From Pseudomonas sessilinigenes (GTDB lineage: Bacteria; Pseudomonadota; Gammaproteobacteria; Pseudomonadales; Pseudomonadaceae), in the NCBI RefSeq assembly GCF_003850565.1, contig NZ_CP027706.1, positions 5,270,001 to 5,334,000 of the forward strand: a DNA stretch of 64,000 nucleotides, given 5' to 3'. Under the pieces are notes generated by a model that saw only the letters and a program-made list of their open reading frames with translations, did no database searches and was not told the DNA's origin. A program made the translations under genes and the position numbers. Shown here piece by piece: positions 1 through 9,133 of this stretch (position 1 is the stretch's first letter; every line of letters begins with the position of its first letter).

Positions 1-609
1 ACCCAGGCCGTCGAAAATCGGCACGAACTGTGGGACCACATAGGCCAGCAGCAACACCAGCGAGCCGAGCACTCCTACCACCAGGAAGGCCGGGTAAATC
101 AAGGCGTTGATGACTTCGGTGCGAATGGCCTGCGTCCGCTCCAGGTAGCTCGCCAGTTGCCCGAGGCTTTGATCCAGCACCCCGGCGGCTTCGCCGGCGT
201 GAACCAGGCTCAAGTACAGCGGGGTAAAGGACGGCTGTTCGACGGCCATGGCTGCTGACAGCGTCTGCCCGGCCTTGATCCGGTCGCGAATGCGCTCGAT
301 CAATTGCCGAGCCGCGGGTTTGCCGGGTTGCCGAATCAGGATACCCAGCGCCCGTTCCAGCGGCTGATCAGCCCCGAGCAACGTCGCGAGCTGCTGGGTA
401 AAACGGCTGAGCTCCTCACGACTGAAAGGGGAGGAGCGCAACCAGGAGGGGCGAGACAAACCCGTAGCGCCGCTGGCACGTTGCACCCGCAGGACCAGCA
501 GGCCACGCTCTTGTAACTGGCTCGCGGCGGCCTGCAGGTCGCTGGCCTCAAGATGGCCGTTCACGGTGTTGTGGTCGGCATCCAGTGCCTTGTATTGATA
601 CTGTTCCAT
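1..609 (-). CDS. gspF: Type II secretion inner-membrane protein GspF (C-terminus cut by window edge)
   Basis: GspF is the polytopic inner-membrane platform protein of type II secretion and works with the GspE ATPase. The visible 203 residues start MEQYQYKALDADHNTVNGHL, the usual GspF/PilC opening (Y-x-Y-x-A-L-D). A first T2SSF domain follows at about residues 65-190, containing SREELSRFTQQLATLLGAD, then SLVHAGEAAGVLDQSL, and a hydrophobic segment (YPAFLVVGVLGSLVLLLAYV) enters the first membrane helix at the edge. The ATG (609-607 on the minus strand) lies 2 nt after the gspE stop, so the two are probably translationally coupled. The remaining part of the gene, about half, lies left of position 1. 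The family call is firm; which T2SS subtype (Xcp-like or Hxc-like) it belongs to cannot be told from here. Confidence 0.93.
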   Translation of the reverse strand, partial: MEQYQYKALDADHNTVNGHLEASDLQAAASQLQERGLLVLRVQRASGATGLSRPSWLRSSPFSREELSRFTQQLATLLGADQPLERALGILIRQPGKPAARQLIERIRDRIKAGQTLSAAMAVEQPSFTPLYLSLVHAGEAAGVLDQSLGQLASYLERTQAIRTEVINALIYPAFLVVGVLGSLVLLLAYVVPQFVPIFDGLG

Positions 610-611
610 GG

Positions 612-2312
<1,701 letters not shown>

Positions 2313-2335
2313 CAGCGGATTCCGTCGGTGAACAG

Positions 2336-2382
2336 ACCTTGTCACCCCATGGCGACCGTGCGTCGTCACGGGGTGACAAGGT
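2336..2382. promoter_or_regulatory. Perfect 13-bp inverted repeat between the plcR-like gene and gspE
   Basis: Arms ACCTTGTCACCCC (2336-2348) and GGGGTGACAAGGT (2370-2382) are perfect complements around a 21-nt spacer. The repeat fills most of the 73-nt gap between the stop of the accessory-protein gene and the chosen gspE start. There is no T-run after either side, so a simple rho-independent terminator is unlikely. An operator for a dimeric regulator or an mRNA hairpin separating plc from gsp expression are both possible. Confidence 0.55.
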
Positions 2383-2385
2383 GCC

Positions 2386-2982
2386 TTAATGGCTCAGCGG
2401 CTGCGGGGCACTGCTGCCGAAGATCTCCAGGCGCAGCGCCTTGAGCTTTTCCTCGATGGCGGCGCGTCGTGCCTCGTCGCCATCGACGGTCTTGAGCACT
2501 TCGTCAATCGCTTGGTTCGCCGCCTGCTGGTAGGTATCCAGTTGCTGGCGCTGGGCAGGCGAGGGGGGAGCCGGTGGCGTGGCGTGGTCTTTCATGTCCA
2601 TCCAGATGCTGTAGTTCAGGCTCTCCAGTGACTTGGGGTCGGACTCGATGTTTGGCGTCAGCCGTTCGACCTGGGCATAGGCGCTCTTCAAGTCCTCGCC
2701 GTTGCTGACCGAGGTTTTCAGCTCGTTGATCAAGCGCTCGGCGACCTGGCGGCGCTCGGCGGCTGGCAAGGTGCTGGCGGTTTGCGAAAACGCGGCGATT
2801 TCCTGCTCCAGCGACGCTGGCGCTTGGCTGTCGGCGGCTGGCGCAGGCACGGCCGGCCTGGTATTGCTCACCGGGCTTGAGGCGACGCTGGGCGCTCGTT
2901 CCACCACGGTGTCCGCCGGCTGGCGAAAGAGCACCAGGTAGGCGATCAGCGCTGCACACACCGCTAAAAGAATGGCTTTCAT
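2386..2982 (-). CDS. plcR: PlcR-type phospholipase C accessory protein with N-terminal signal/anchor
   Basis: This is a protein of 198 aa. Residues 1-20 (MKAILLAVCAALIAYLVLFR) form a signal peptide or membrane anchor. A Pro/Ala/Ser-rich linker runs to about residue 55, followed by a helical charged domain to the end (FSQTASTLPAAERR, then LNYSIWMDMKDHATPP, then AIEEKLKALRLEIFG). In P. aeruginosa, plcH is followed by plcR, which encodes a small accessory protein needed for full PlcH activity or secretion. The position directly after plcH, the size and the homology to the second copy at 5605-6048 support this. An upstream ATG (3000) overlaps the plcH stop as TGATG, but an AAGGA ribosome-binding site lies inside that extension and points to 2982. 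The assignment rests on context and length rather than a diagnostic motif. Confidence 0.75.
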   Translation of the reverse strand: MKAILLAVCAALIAYLVLFRQPADTVVERAPSVASSPVSNTRPAVPAPAADSQAPASLEQEIAAFSQTASTLPAAERRQVAERLINELKTSVSNGEDLKSAYAQVERLTPNIESDPKSLESLNYSIWMDMKDHATPPAPPSPAQRQQLDTYQQAANQAIDEVLKTVDGDEARRAAIEEKLKALRLEIFGSSAPQPLSH

Positions 2983-2999
2983 CTTGAAGGTTCCTTTCA

Positions 3000-5189
3000 T
3001 CAGGACGGCATGATGTCCAAGAGTGGATCGGTCCGGCTTGGCAAACCGGTTTCAACATGCCCAGCCAGCCTGCGCGAGAAGTTGCTTTCGGTGTTGGTGG
3101 CTGTAAGGGTCAGGTCATACCAGCCGGAACTGCTGCGCAGCAACCAGACATCGGTCAGGCTTTCACCCGGCTTGAGCTCATGGGTGTGCACCGTATCGCC
3201 CTTGTACGCGGGGTTGGATTTCACCGTCACCGTACAGGCCAGTACCCCGGTATTTTTGATCGTCAGGACAATCTGCATCCCCTGGTAGCTGACTGAAACT
3301 TCAGGCCGGGCGAGGGTCTTGGCCAACTGGTTATTGCCGGTAAATTCGCGATAGAAGCCATTCGGTGCACGTACTTCAAAGCCGTAGCGACCGTTCGCGT
3401 CGATACGATCCTTCAGGTTTTCGATAACGGTCTGGCCGCGGCTTCTACGGTCTGTTTGTGCATAGATATCGTAGCTGGTCACCGTATAGAACGCCGGGGC
3501 ACCCCGTTCGTTGGAGTGCACCTGAAAGACCGCAGCCGAACGTGCGTAAGGGTTTTCCGGCAAGACCATGCCGTCGTTTCTCAAGCTCAGCAGCAAGCTG
3601 CCATCGCTGGCGGCGACGCTGACCTCGGCATGCAACTCATAGGGCACTGCCAGGGCGTCGCGCTGGCCGGTTTCCTGGCCCGGCAAAGTCTTCGGGTTGG
3701 TGTAATAAGGGTAGGAGCGATAGTACTGCTTGTAGTAGGCGTCATCCTGACGGGCTTTGGTTTCAGTCAGGTTGGTCAGGTTGGCGGGAACGCTGCTATC
3801 GGTTTTCCCGGTGAAGTCGAAAAGCGAGGTCAAGTCACCGCAAACCGCCCGGCGCCAGGGGGAAATATTGTCCGCGGTAACGCCGAAGCGTTTTTCGAGG
3901 AATCTGAGCACAGAGGTGTGATCGAAGACTTCGGCACTGACCTTTCCACCTCGGGACCACGGCGATATCGCCAGTACCGGCACGCGCGGACCCAAGCCAA
4001 TGGGCAACTGGGTGGCGCTTTCGATTTCGCCTTGGGTGTCGACGGCCGAAATGCCGGTGCCCGGTTTCCATGGCGGTACGGCAGCGGACACATGGTCGAA
4101 ATAACCGTCGCCTTCATCGTAGTTGATGATGAATACGGTCCTGGCCCAGACCTTGGGGTTGCTGGTCAGGGCTTCGAGAATCTTCGATACGTAGTATTCA
4201 CCGAAGGAGGGACCCCACCAAGGGTGTTCCGAATAACAGTACGGCGGCACGATCCAAGACACTTGTGGCAAGGTGTTGTTTTGCACGTCTTCGCGCAACT
4301 TGGTCACTCCGCGAGCGACCATGGCTCGTTGCCACAAATCGGAGTCGGGTTTTGACTCCTTGAAGCGTTTAAACCAGGCCAGGGCATTGCAGTCGTAATT
4401 GTTGTCCTCCTGTATGAGCCACTTCCATTTGAGATCGAGGTAGAGCCACCAGAGTGAAGACGACTGGTAGCCGCCTTCCTGGTAAATACGCCAATTGATA
4501 TTGGCTTCGCTCAGGCGTTCGGGGTAGGTGGTCCAGTCCACAGAACCACTCACACCGATGGTGCCGTCGCCCATGCTGTTGGTGTATTGGACATTCTTGC
4601 CATCGCCGGTAGGCGCGGTGCGGCCGGTCATGTGATACAGGCGATTGGGGTTGGTGGGGCCCATGATCGATTGGTGATAGGCCTCACCCAAGGTAAAGGC
4701 GTCTGCCAGGGCATAGTAGTACGGGATGTCATCCCGCTTGAAATGGCCCATGGCGGTGTAGTCCTGGATCGCCGTCCACTGGTCGTTGCGGCCTTCGTTC
4801 CAGGTCCCGTGAAACGCCGACCATTCGTGGTTCTGCGAACCCAACCATTGGGCGTGCACGTTCTTGGTGTCGAAGTGATAAGGCAGGTATTCGGTGGTTT
4901 TGTAGGTTTGATGCATCACCGACTTGCCATCGGCGCGCTTGATAACCCGAGGGTCGTTGAATCCACGAACGCCATTGAGGTGGCCGAAGTAATGATCAAA
5001 CGAGCGGTTCTCCTGCATCAGGATGACCACATGGTCGACATCCTTAAGGGTGCCGCTGCGCACATCCGGCTCAATGGCCAGTGCGCGCCGTATGGTTTCG
5101 GGAAAAAGTCCGGACATTCCGGCCAGCGCTGCAGCTTGTGCACTGCCTTTCAAAAAAGTACGACGATGAAACTTTGGGGCGTCTGTCAT
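3000..5189 (-). CDS. plcH: Tat-secreted phosphocholine-specific phospholipase C (PlcH-like)
   Basis: This enzyme hydrolyses phosphatidylcholine and, for PlcH-type enzymes, sphingomyelin, releasing phosphocholine. It is 729 aa, close to the 730 aa of P. aeruginosa PlcH. Residues 8-14 (HRRTFLK) with the following hydrophobic stretch form a twin-arginine signal. The phosphoesterase domain of the PLC/AcpA superfamily starts with DHVVILMQENRSFDHYFG near residue 60. IMGPTNPNRLYHMTG near 172-186 carries the expected catalytic threonine. YDEGDGYFDHV and later DHTSVLRFLE supply further metal and substrate residues. Two C-terminal beta domains (about 530-620 and 635-725) match the phospholipase C C-terminal repeats. 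AGGAAG lies 7 nt before the ATG. The plcR-like gene follows with a 1-nt contact. The adjacent gspE/gspF fit Tat-then-T2SS export. PlcN (non-haemolytic) is the alternative; the plcR neighbours favour PlcH. Confidence 0.9.
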   Translation of the reverse strand: MTDAPKFHRRTFLKGSAQAAALAGMSGLFPETIRRALAIEPDVRSGTLKDVDHVVILMQENRSFDHYFGHLNGVRGFNDPRVIKRADGKSVMHQTYKTTEYLPYHFDTKNVHAQWLGSQNHEWSAFHGTWNEGRNDQWTAIQDYTAMGHFKRDDIPYYYALADAFTLGEAYHQSIMGPTNPNRLYHMTGRTAPTGDGKNVQYTNSMGDGTIGVSGSVDWTTYPERLSEANINWRIYQEGGYQSSSLWWLYLDLKWKWLIQEDNNYDCNALAWFKRFKESKPDSDLWQRAMVARGVTKLREDVQNNTLPQVSWIVPPYCYSEHPWWGPSFGEYYVSKILEALTSNPKVWARTVFIINYDEGDGYFDHVSAAVPPWKPGTGISAVDTQGEIESATQLPIGLGPRVPVLAISPWSRGGKVSAEVFDHTSVLRFLEKRFGVTADNISPWRRAVCGDLTSLFDFTGKTDSSVPANLTNLTETKARQDDAYYKQYYRSYPYYTNPKTLPGQETGQRDALAVPYELHAEVSVAASDGSLLLSLRNDGMVLPENPYARSAAVFQVHSNERGAPAFYTVTSYDIYAQTDRRSRGQTVIENLKDRIDANGRYGFEVRAPNGFYREFTGNNQLAKTLARPEVSVSYQGMQIVLTIKNTGVLACTVTVKSNPAYKGDTVHTHELKPGESLTDVWLLRSSSGWYDLTLTATNTESNFSRRLAGHVETGLPSRTDPLLDIMPS

Positions 5190-5604
5190 CGATAAGCTTC
5201 CTGTAAGGTGCGTTGGGGAAACGCCCTCATAAAAGGTCGACCTTATTGTTCTTTCTTGATGTTTTTATTAAATAGACCGCTATTTTCTCGAAGCTCTAGT
5301 CGCAAGTGCCAGGCTATGCTCTGCTGCAAAGTTAAGCCCTGGTATTTCAAATGCGACAGTTACTCATAGTAAAGACGACACCCAGGCAGCTATTCAAGGC
5401 ATGAAATCCAGCAAAGGATAAGATGCACTTTTATGGGGCATGGTTATTTTTATCGGCCCAATAAGCGCTTTCTTCCAAGAGGCTCCTATCGTTTCTAATC
5501 TGAGGGCTGCGCCGCAAATACTACCAGGGCATTAAAGGACAAAAAGCGGACTTTGAAAGACACAGATTTGATTTTTAAATAGTCGACGTCCCACTAGCGG
5601 CCCT
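5190..5604. other. 415-bp gene-free region upstream of plcH
   Basis: It is AT-richer than its surroundings and has no credible ORF on either strand. It should hold the plcH promoter (minus strand). A 12-nt perfect palindrome AAGGTCGACCTT (5233-5244) sits about 44 nt before the plcH start, inside the likely 5' UTR or promoter. One pho-box-like half-site (CTGTCGCAT on the minus strand, near 5350) is present, but no second half at the right spacing. Confidence 0.6.
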
Positions 5605-6048
5605 TTATTGCAGCAGGAACTGAGGTTCTTCCATGCCAAAGATCTGCTTGCGCAGTGCGCTGAGCCTTTCTTCGATAAGGCTGTGCTGTTGCTCTTCGTC
5701 TTCAACGCTACCGAGCACCTCATCAATCACCTGTTCGGAGGCTTTCGCGTAGAGGCTGATCTGCTCGCGCTGAGCGGCGCAGGGCAGCGGCGGCGGGGTA
5801 TGGCTGTCCTTGAGCTCCATCCAGAGCTTGTAGTTCAAGGCCTCCAGGGAATTGGGCTGAGGCTCGATGTACGGCGTCAGTTCCTGAACGTGGGCGTAGG
5901 CCTGGTTCAGGTTCGCCCCTTTGGCGACGGCACTTTTTATTTCCTCTATCAAGTTTTCCGCGCGCTGCTTGCGCTCCGCCTCCGGCATCGCGCTGGCCGA
6001 TTGAGAAAACGTGGTGATGTTGGCGACTAGCACTTTGCTTTCAACCAT
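5605..6048 (-). CDS. Second PlcR-type accessory protein, without signal peptide
   Basis: This 147-aa protein is clearly paralogous to the C-terminal two thirds of the protein at 2386-2982. Shared blocks include TFSQSASAMPEAERK against AFSQTASTLPAAERR, LEALNYKLWMELKD against LESLNYSIWMDMKD, and ERLSALRKQIFGMEEP against EKLKALRLEIFGSSAP. It begins directly at the conserved domain (MVESKVLVANITTFSQ) with AGGGAA 8 nt before the ATG, so it has no export signal. In P. aeruginosa, one plcR gene yields a longer secreted form and a shorter cytoplasmic form through an internal start. Here the two forms seem to be separate genes flanking plcH. It is the first gene of the plc block; a 415-bp gap separates it from plcH. 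The role as a PLC chaperone or accessory factor is inferred. Confidence 0.72.
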   Translation of the reverse strand: MVESKVLVANITTFSQSASAMPEAERKQRAENLIEEIKSAVAKGANLNQAYAHVQELTPYIEPQPNSLEALNYKLWMELKDSHTPPPLPCAAQREQISLYAKASEQVIDEVLGSVEDEEQQHSLIEERLSALRKQIFGMEEPQFLLQ

Positions 6049-6180
6049 GGTCGGTTCCCTGAAGAAAAGAGTGCGTGTGTTGTCGAGCTCGAGCCGATTA
6101 AGCCCCTGTACTCAGTGGCCGGTAGGGTAGGGTACAAATATTACAAAACAACTCATCAATACTCAGGTTCCTGGGTAGGG

Positions 6181-6207
6181 CCGGCACTCATTGATAATGA
6201 CTGCCGG
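6181..6207. promoter_or_regulatory. 27-nt interrupted palindrome, possible operator
   Basis: CCGGCA-c-TCATT-GAT-AATGA-c-TGCCGG is symmetric apart from one C/C pair in each arm and a 3-nt centre. The core TTGATAATGA resembles part of a Fur box (GATAATGATAATCATTATC) but covers only about half of it. No T-run follows, so it is not a standard terminator. It lies about 130 bp upstream of the plcR-like start at 6048. Confidence 0.45.
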
Positions 6208-6413
6208 GTCAGAATAACAACGAGTCAAGAGCAGCCAGGTTCAGGTCATGTCCAACGGGGTGAGTGGACAGTTGTTTACAAGTAGGGTGGCGCTATCTTG
6301 AGTGGCGATATTAAAGAGAACCATCTTGAAAGCGACGCTTATTGATAGCGAATGCGACGAGAGTATCAAGTGCAGGCCAGGCGACCAGCACTTGATAGTC
6401 ATCCCTGATGAAC

Positions 6414-6457
6414 AAAAAAACGAACCCTGCCAGAAGTAACGTATTACCAGCCGAGGG
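6414..6457 (-). terminator. Weak terminator-like structure after the ceramidase gene
   Basis: On the minus strand, immediately after the stop, CCCT (6457-6454) can pair with AGGG (6428-6425). Inside it GTAA-TACG-TTAC forms an inner stem (6447-6436). A TTCG spacer and a run of seven T follow (6420-6414). The two stems are separated by mismatches, so the hairpin is only moderately convincing. Confidence 0.35.
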
Positions 6458-8464
6458 TCAATCAGCCACCACTTCAAACTTCCGGGTAGTTCCTGTAAAG
6501 GCACTGATAGTGCCCCAGACATTCTTCTGATCACCGCCATGGCTGATGTAGTAGAAGCCGGGTTTGGCATCCTGCGGAATATCCCAGGAAATAGTCGCCT
6601 TCGATGCGGAAATACCGACCCGTTCCCAGCGGTATTTGGTTTCCCAGTCGTTGTCGGTCGCCACGCGTATCGCCGGTTTGTCACGGGCGGGGTCGGCTGA
6701 GGTGTAGTACACGCTCAGGAAGGTGTCTTCGGTATGCAGGTTGTTCTTCGGGTGTCCGGTGACGAAGGCCACCGTCACGGTTTGTCCCCGGTGGTAGATC
6801 TTTTCCGGTTGCTGCAATACATCGCCGAACGAGGTGCCGATATAGGGGGCATCGGTGACGACGCCAGTCTGGAAGTTCAACAAGCAGCAGGACAGGTCAG
6901 GTGGCTGGGCGGTACTGGCGACCGGCCGATTGTCACGCATGGCGCTGGCCATGTCGGTGAACAGCTGTTGATAGGCGGCCTGGGTCCAGGGGCCGAAGAT
7001 CGTCGAACCGCCTTCATATTCCTGGACGCTGTATTCCTCGCGAGTGGTGACGTAACTGGAGTAGGCGTTGGCATAACCATTGAAGATCACATGGTTGATT
7101 CCCATGGGTGTGACGATGGCTTGTACTGCCCGGCGAATGCGTACACCGGACATCACCGTAAACTCGGCCGGTGCACCCAACACGGCGAGTTGGCCGATGC
7201 GGAACATCTGGATCGGCAGCACATTGGGGGTCCAGGGAAAGGGTTTTTTGTTGCCGGTATCGGCCAGTATCTGTTTTTCAGCCTGGCACTTCTTCAGCTC
7301 TTTGGACGGCACACCAGTGAGCAAGCCGCCGAGGAAAGACAGCAGCGGATTATTGCTTTCACTGATGCCCAGTGGGCCAGGGCCATCCTCCGTACTGCCG
7401 GCCGCCAGGCTACTGCCCAAGGCGGCAATACACAGCGTCTTCGGTGTGCCATCGGTGTAGTCAGGGCGTACGGTCAGGCCGTGGAAGTCGACAAACTGAA
7501 AGCGGTTGTCGAGCCTCCCGGTCACTTCCTCGGTCGGCCCGGTGGCCAGTTCATAGGCTTTGTTGAACTGCCTCAAACCGATTTCCTTGGTGTTGGCGAA
7601 TTCGTTCTCGGTCGGCCCGGAGCCTGGGCGCAAGTTCAAGTTGGGCGACAGATTGCCGGCATTGGTCTGGGCAAAGGCGGCGATAAACCCCGGTTTCTTG
7701 CTGATGTCGTGTTCCCAGTGGTAAGACGCATAGCCTTTGTTATCAGAAGAAATCAGATGATTGTTATTGGTCATGGACGTGGCGTGCACAGGGAACCAAC
7801 TGATGACTCCGGCCATCTCGCCCTGTTGGTCGACGAACTTCAATACCGTCATTTCCGGGTCGATACCATCTAGGTAGCCGGCAATATCCGGATTGCGCTG
7901 GTGGGAGAGCAGCGACCTGTTCTTGCTGGCATTGGTGAGATCACCCTTGGCATAAAACAATCGGCCAGGCTGCATGTGTTGATGGGCCTGATCAATTGAG
8001 CGCACGATGCCATCGACAATCACGTTAAAGGTCTTTTCCTGAAAGCCCAGTATCGACAAGTCGTAGATCGTGTAATGGGAAAAGCCACCGGGACCTGAGT
8101 GAGTGTGAGTGGCCGCCAGCATCACATTGTTTTCGTTATAGATCCCAGGGTATTTCTTCTCCAACTTGCGCAACACACTTTGCTGCACCGCTTGGAAAAT
8201 CATGCCCAGGTCGGTGTTGACGTACACCAGCCGCTTGCCCGTGGCCGCATCTTCAATGATGAACGCCCTCGACCATTGCCGCGTATGAATTCCACCGGTC
8301 TTCTGGTCGGTGGAGGAGTACCCCATCATCCCGACTTCCGCTGCTTCGCCGGTAATATCGGCTTTGCCCAAGCCGAATCGATAAGGTTGTTCGCCAGCAA
8401 AGCCGGTTGAACATAACAAGCAGGTGATGACAACGAGAACAGAACGATACAGTCGGATACTCAT
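6458..8464 (-). CDS. cerN: Secreted neutral ceramidase
   Basis: This enzyme hydrolyses the amide bond of ceramide to sphingosine and fatty acid. At 668 aa it is very close to the P. aeruginosa enzyme (670 aa). I start it at MSIRLYRSVLVVITCLLC, a Sec signal peptide of about 24 residues, because GGGAGA lies 6-7 nt upstream; the ATG at 8524 adds a non-signal stretch. The mature protein opens with YRFGLGKADITGEAAEVGMMGY, typical of the family. THTHSGPGGFSHY near residue 115 and FPVHATSM near 222 supply zinc ligands. NAGNLSPN near 268 carries the nucleophilic serine. The C-terminal immunoglobulin-like domain covers about residues 530-668. It stands upstream of the plcR/plcH block on the same strand. 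In P. aeruginosa, ceramidase and PlcH act in sequence on sphingomyelin. Confidence 0.93.
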   Translation of the reverse strand: MSIRLYRSVLVVITCLLCSTGFAGEQPYRFGLGKADITGEAAEVGMMGYSSTDQKTGGIHTRQWSRAFIIEDAATGKRLVYVNTDLGMIFQAVQQSVLRKLEKKYPGIYNENNVMLAATHTHSGPGGFSHYTIYDLSILGFQEKTFNVIVDGIVRSIDQAHQHMQPGRLFYAKGDLTNASKNRSLLSHQRNPDIAGYLDGIDPEMTVLKFVDQQGEMAGVISWFPVHATSMTNNNHLISSDNKGYASYHWEHDISKKPGFIAAFAQTNAGNLSPNLNLRPGSGPTENEFANTKEIGLRQFNKAYELATGPTEEVTGRLDNRFQFVDFHGLTVRPDYTDGTPKTLCIAALGSSLAAGSTEDGPGPLGISESNNPLLSFLGGLLTGVPSKELKKCQAEKQILADTGNKKPFPWTPNVLPIQMFRIGQLAVLGAPAEFTVMSGVRIRRAVQAIVTPMGINHVIFNGYANAYSSYVTTREEYSVQEYEGGSTIFGPWTQAAYQQLFTDMASAMRDNRPVASTAQPPDLSCCLLNFQTGVVTDAPYIGTSFGDVLQQPEKIYHRGQTVTVAFVTGHPKNNLHTEDTFLSVYYTSADPARDKPAIRVATDNDWETKYRWERVGISASKATISWDIPQDAKPGFYYISHGGDQKNVWGTISAFTGTTRKFEVVAD

Positions 8465-8904
8465 TTGAATCTCCCTGTGTATTGTTTTTGTGTGCGAAAG
8501 ATAACCCAGCGTTACCAGGCTCATTGGAAGCGAGCCTGCACTGAAGACCGAGCCGCTGATCAGGGGCTGGTAGAAACTAGAACAGTCCGGTTCATAGGGA
8601 TGGGGTATTTACGGACACAAACGGGACTCTCAGGGCCAGCTGTAGCGTTATAAGGAATCGGCCACGCTTGAGGCGGCCCAAACGGATATTGCGCACCCGG
8701 GCGAATCAGTGCGCGAGCGATCTGGTGTTGAAGTCAGGCTTCGGTAACCAGAGCCACAAACGCAGCAGCCTGTTCATCGGCTATTTGGATGGGTGCTGCA
8801 ATGCTGTGCCTGGCGGTGCTGGTGCGGGCGGTCTGGGGGAGGGCAAGGCGCTGGAACAGGTGGCCAGGCCGTTGTCGCAAGCGAGCGACTGAGCCGGTCA
8901 GCAT
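8465..8904. other. 440-bp region upstream of the ceramidase gene, no credible gene
   Basis: This must contain the ceramidase promoter (minus strand). Short ORFs on both strands lack ribosome-binding sites, and the only minus-strand one of note (8904-8734) begins inside the T-run of a terminator. I see no confident promoter, repeat or operator. GC-rich sequence at 8640-8900 could be a decayed gene but no family is recognisable. Confidence 0.5.
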
Positions 8905-8936
8905 AAAAAAACCACCTCGGCTGTGTGCCGGGGTGG
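8905..8936 (-). terminator. Rho-independent terminator of the regulator/outer-membrane operon
   Basis: On the minus strand a 10-bp stem, CCACCCCGGC (8936-8927) with GCCGAGGTGG (8921-8912), has one mismatch and closes the loop ACACA. Seven T follow (8911-8905). It lies 3 nt after the stop of the small gene at 8939-9133. Confidence 0.9.
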
Positions 8937-8938
8937 CT

Positions 8939-9133
8939 TTACTGTTGAGGGTCGCTCGCCAGCTTCAGGTTGGTGGCGATGTAAAACCCCTGCACCGTGC
9001 GTTTTTTCTCTTCGTGCTCACACAGCACCAGTGTGGAGTGCGGCAATGGCGTCGCCTCCGGTGGCGGTTTGACCAGCATCCTTTTGCCCCCCGAGCGCAG
9101 GCGCACATATTGCCCGGGCTCGAAGGTACTCAT
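8939..9133 (-). CDS. Small protein resembling DUF2158/YodC, coupled to the outer-membrane gene
   Basis: This is a protein of 64 aa. The start [21 protein letters not shown] overlaps the stop of the upstream outer-membrane protein gene as ATGA, so translation is probably coupled; longer in-frame starts run inside that gene. The G-x-x-V-R-L-x-S-G-G-x-x-M-x-V pattern near the N-terminus is like DUF2158 (YodC-type) proteins, which are small, cytoplasmic and of unknown function. The rest ([19 protein letters not shown]) fits the beta-strand character of that family. It is followed at once by a strong terminator, so it is the last gene of the luxR-nodT operon. Whether it has any part in lipopeptide export or is a passenger is unknown. 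Confidence 0.65.
   Translation of the reverse strand: MSTFEPGQYVRLRSGGKRMLVKPPPEATPLPHSTLVLCEHEEKKRTVQGFYIATNLKLASDPQQ

Larger units (their letters stand above)
6049..6457. other. 409-bp gene-free region between the ceramidase and plcR-like genes
   Basis: Stop codons interrupt all frames and no ORF with codon use like the neighbours is seen. It contains the near-perfect palindrome at 6181-6207 and a weak terminator-like structure next to the ceramidase stop. It should also hold the promoter for the minus-strand plcR-like gene, for which I see no confident -10/-35 pair. Confidence 0.6.

Noticed and set aside
2313..2369. Upstream start for gspE
   Set aside because: The extra residues are encoded inside the inverted repeat and are arginine/histidine-rich; family alignment begins at the later ATG.
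2983..3000. Start of the plcR-like gene overlapping the plcH stop (TGATG)
   Set aside because: Coupling is possible, but the AAAGGA inside this stretch is well placed for the next ATG, which begins directly with the signal sequence.
5340..5365. Possible PhoB box upstream of plcH
   Set aside because: Only one CTGTC-like half-site is visible and no second copy at 11-nt spacing, although phosphate control of PlcH is known elsewhere.
8668..8892. 74-codon plus-strand ORF upstream of the small DUF2158-like gene
   Set aside because: It has no ribosome-binding site, has atypical composition, and faces into a terminator; probably chance.
8734..8904. 56-codon minus-strand ORF after the terminator
   Set aside because: Its ATG lies directly in the terminator's T-run with no ribosome-binding site, and the product matches no family pattern I recognise.
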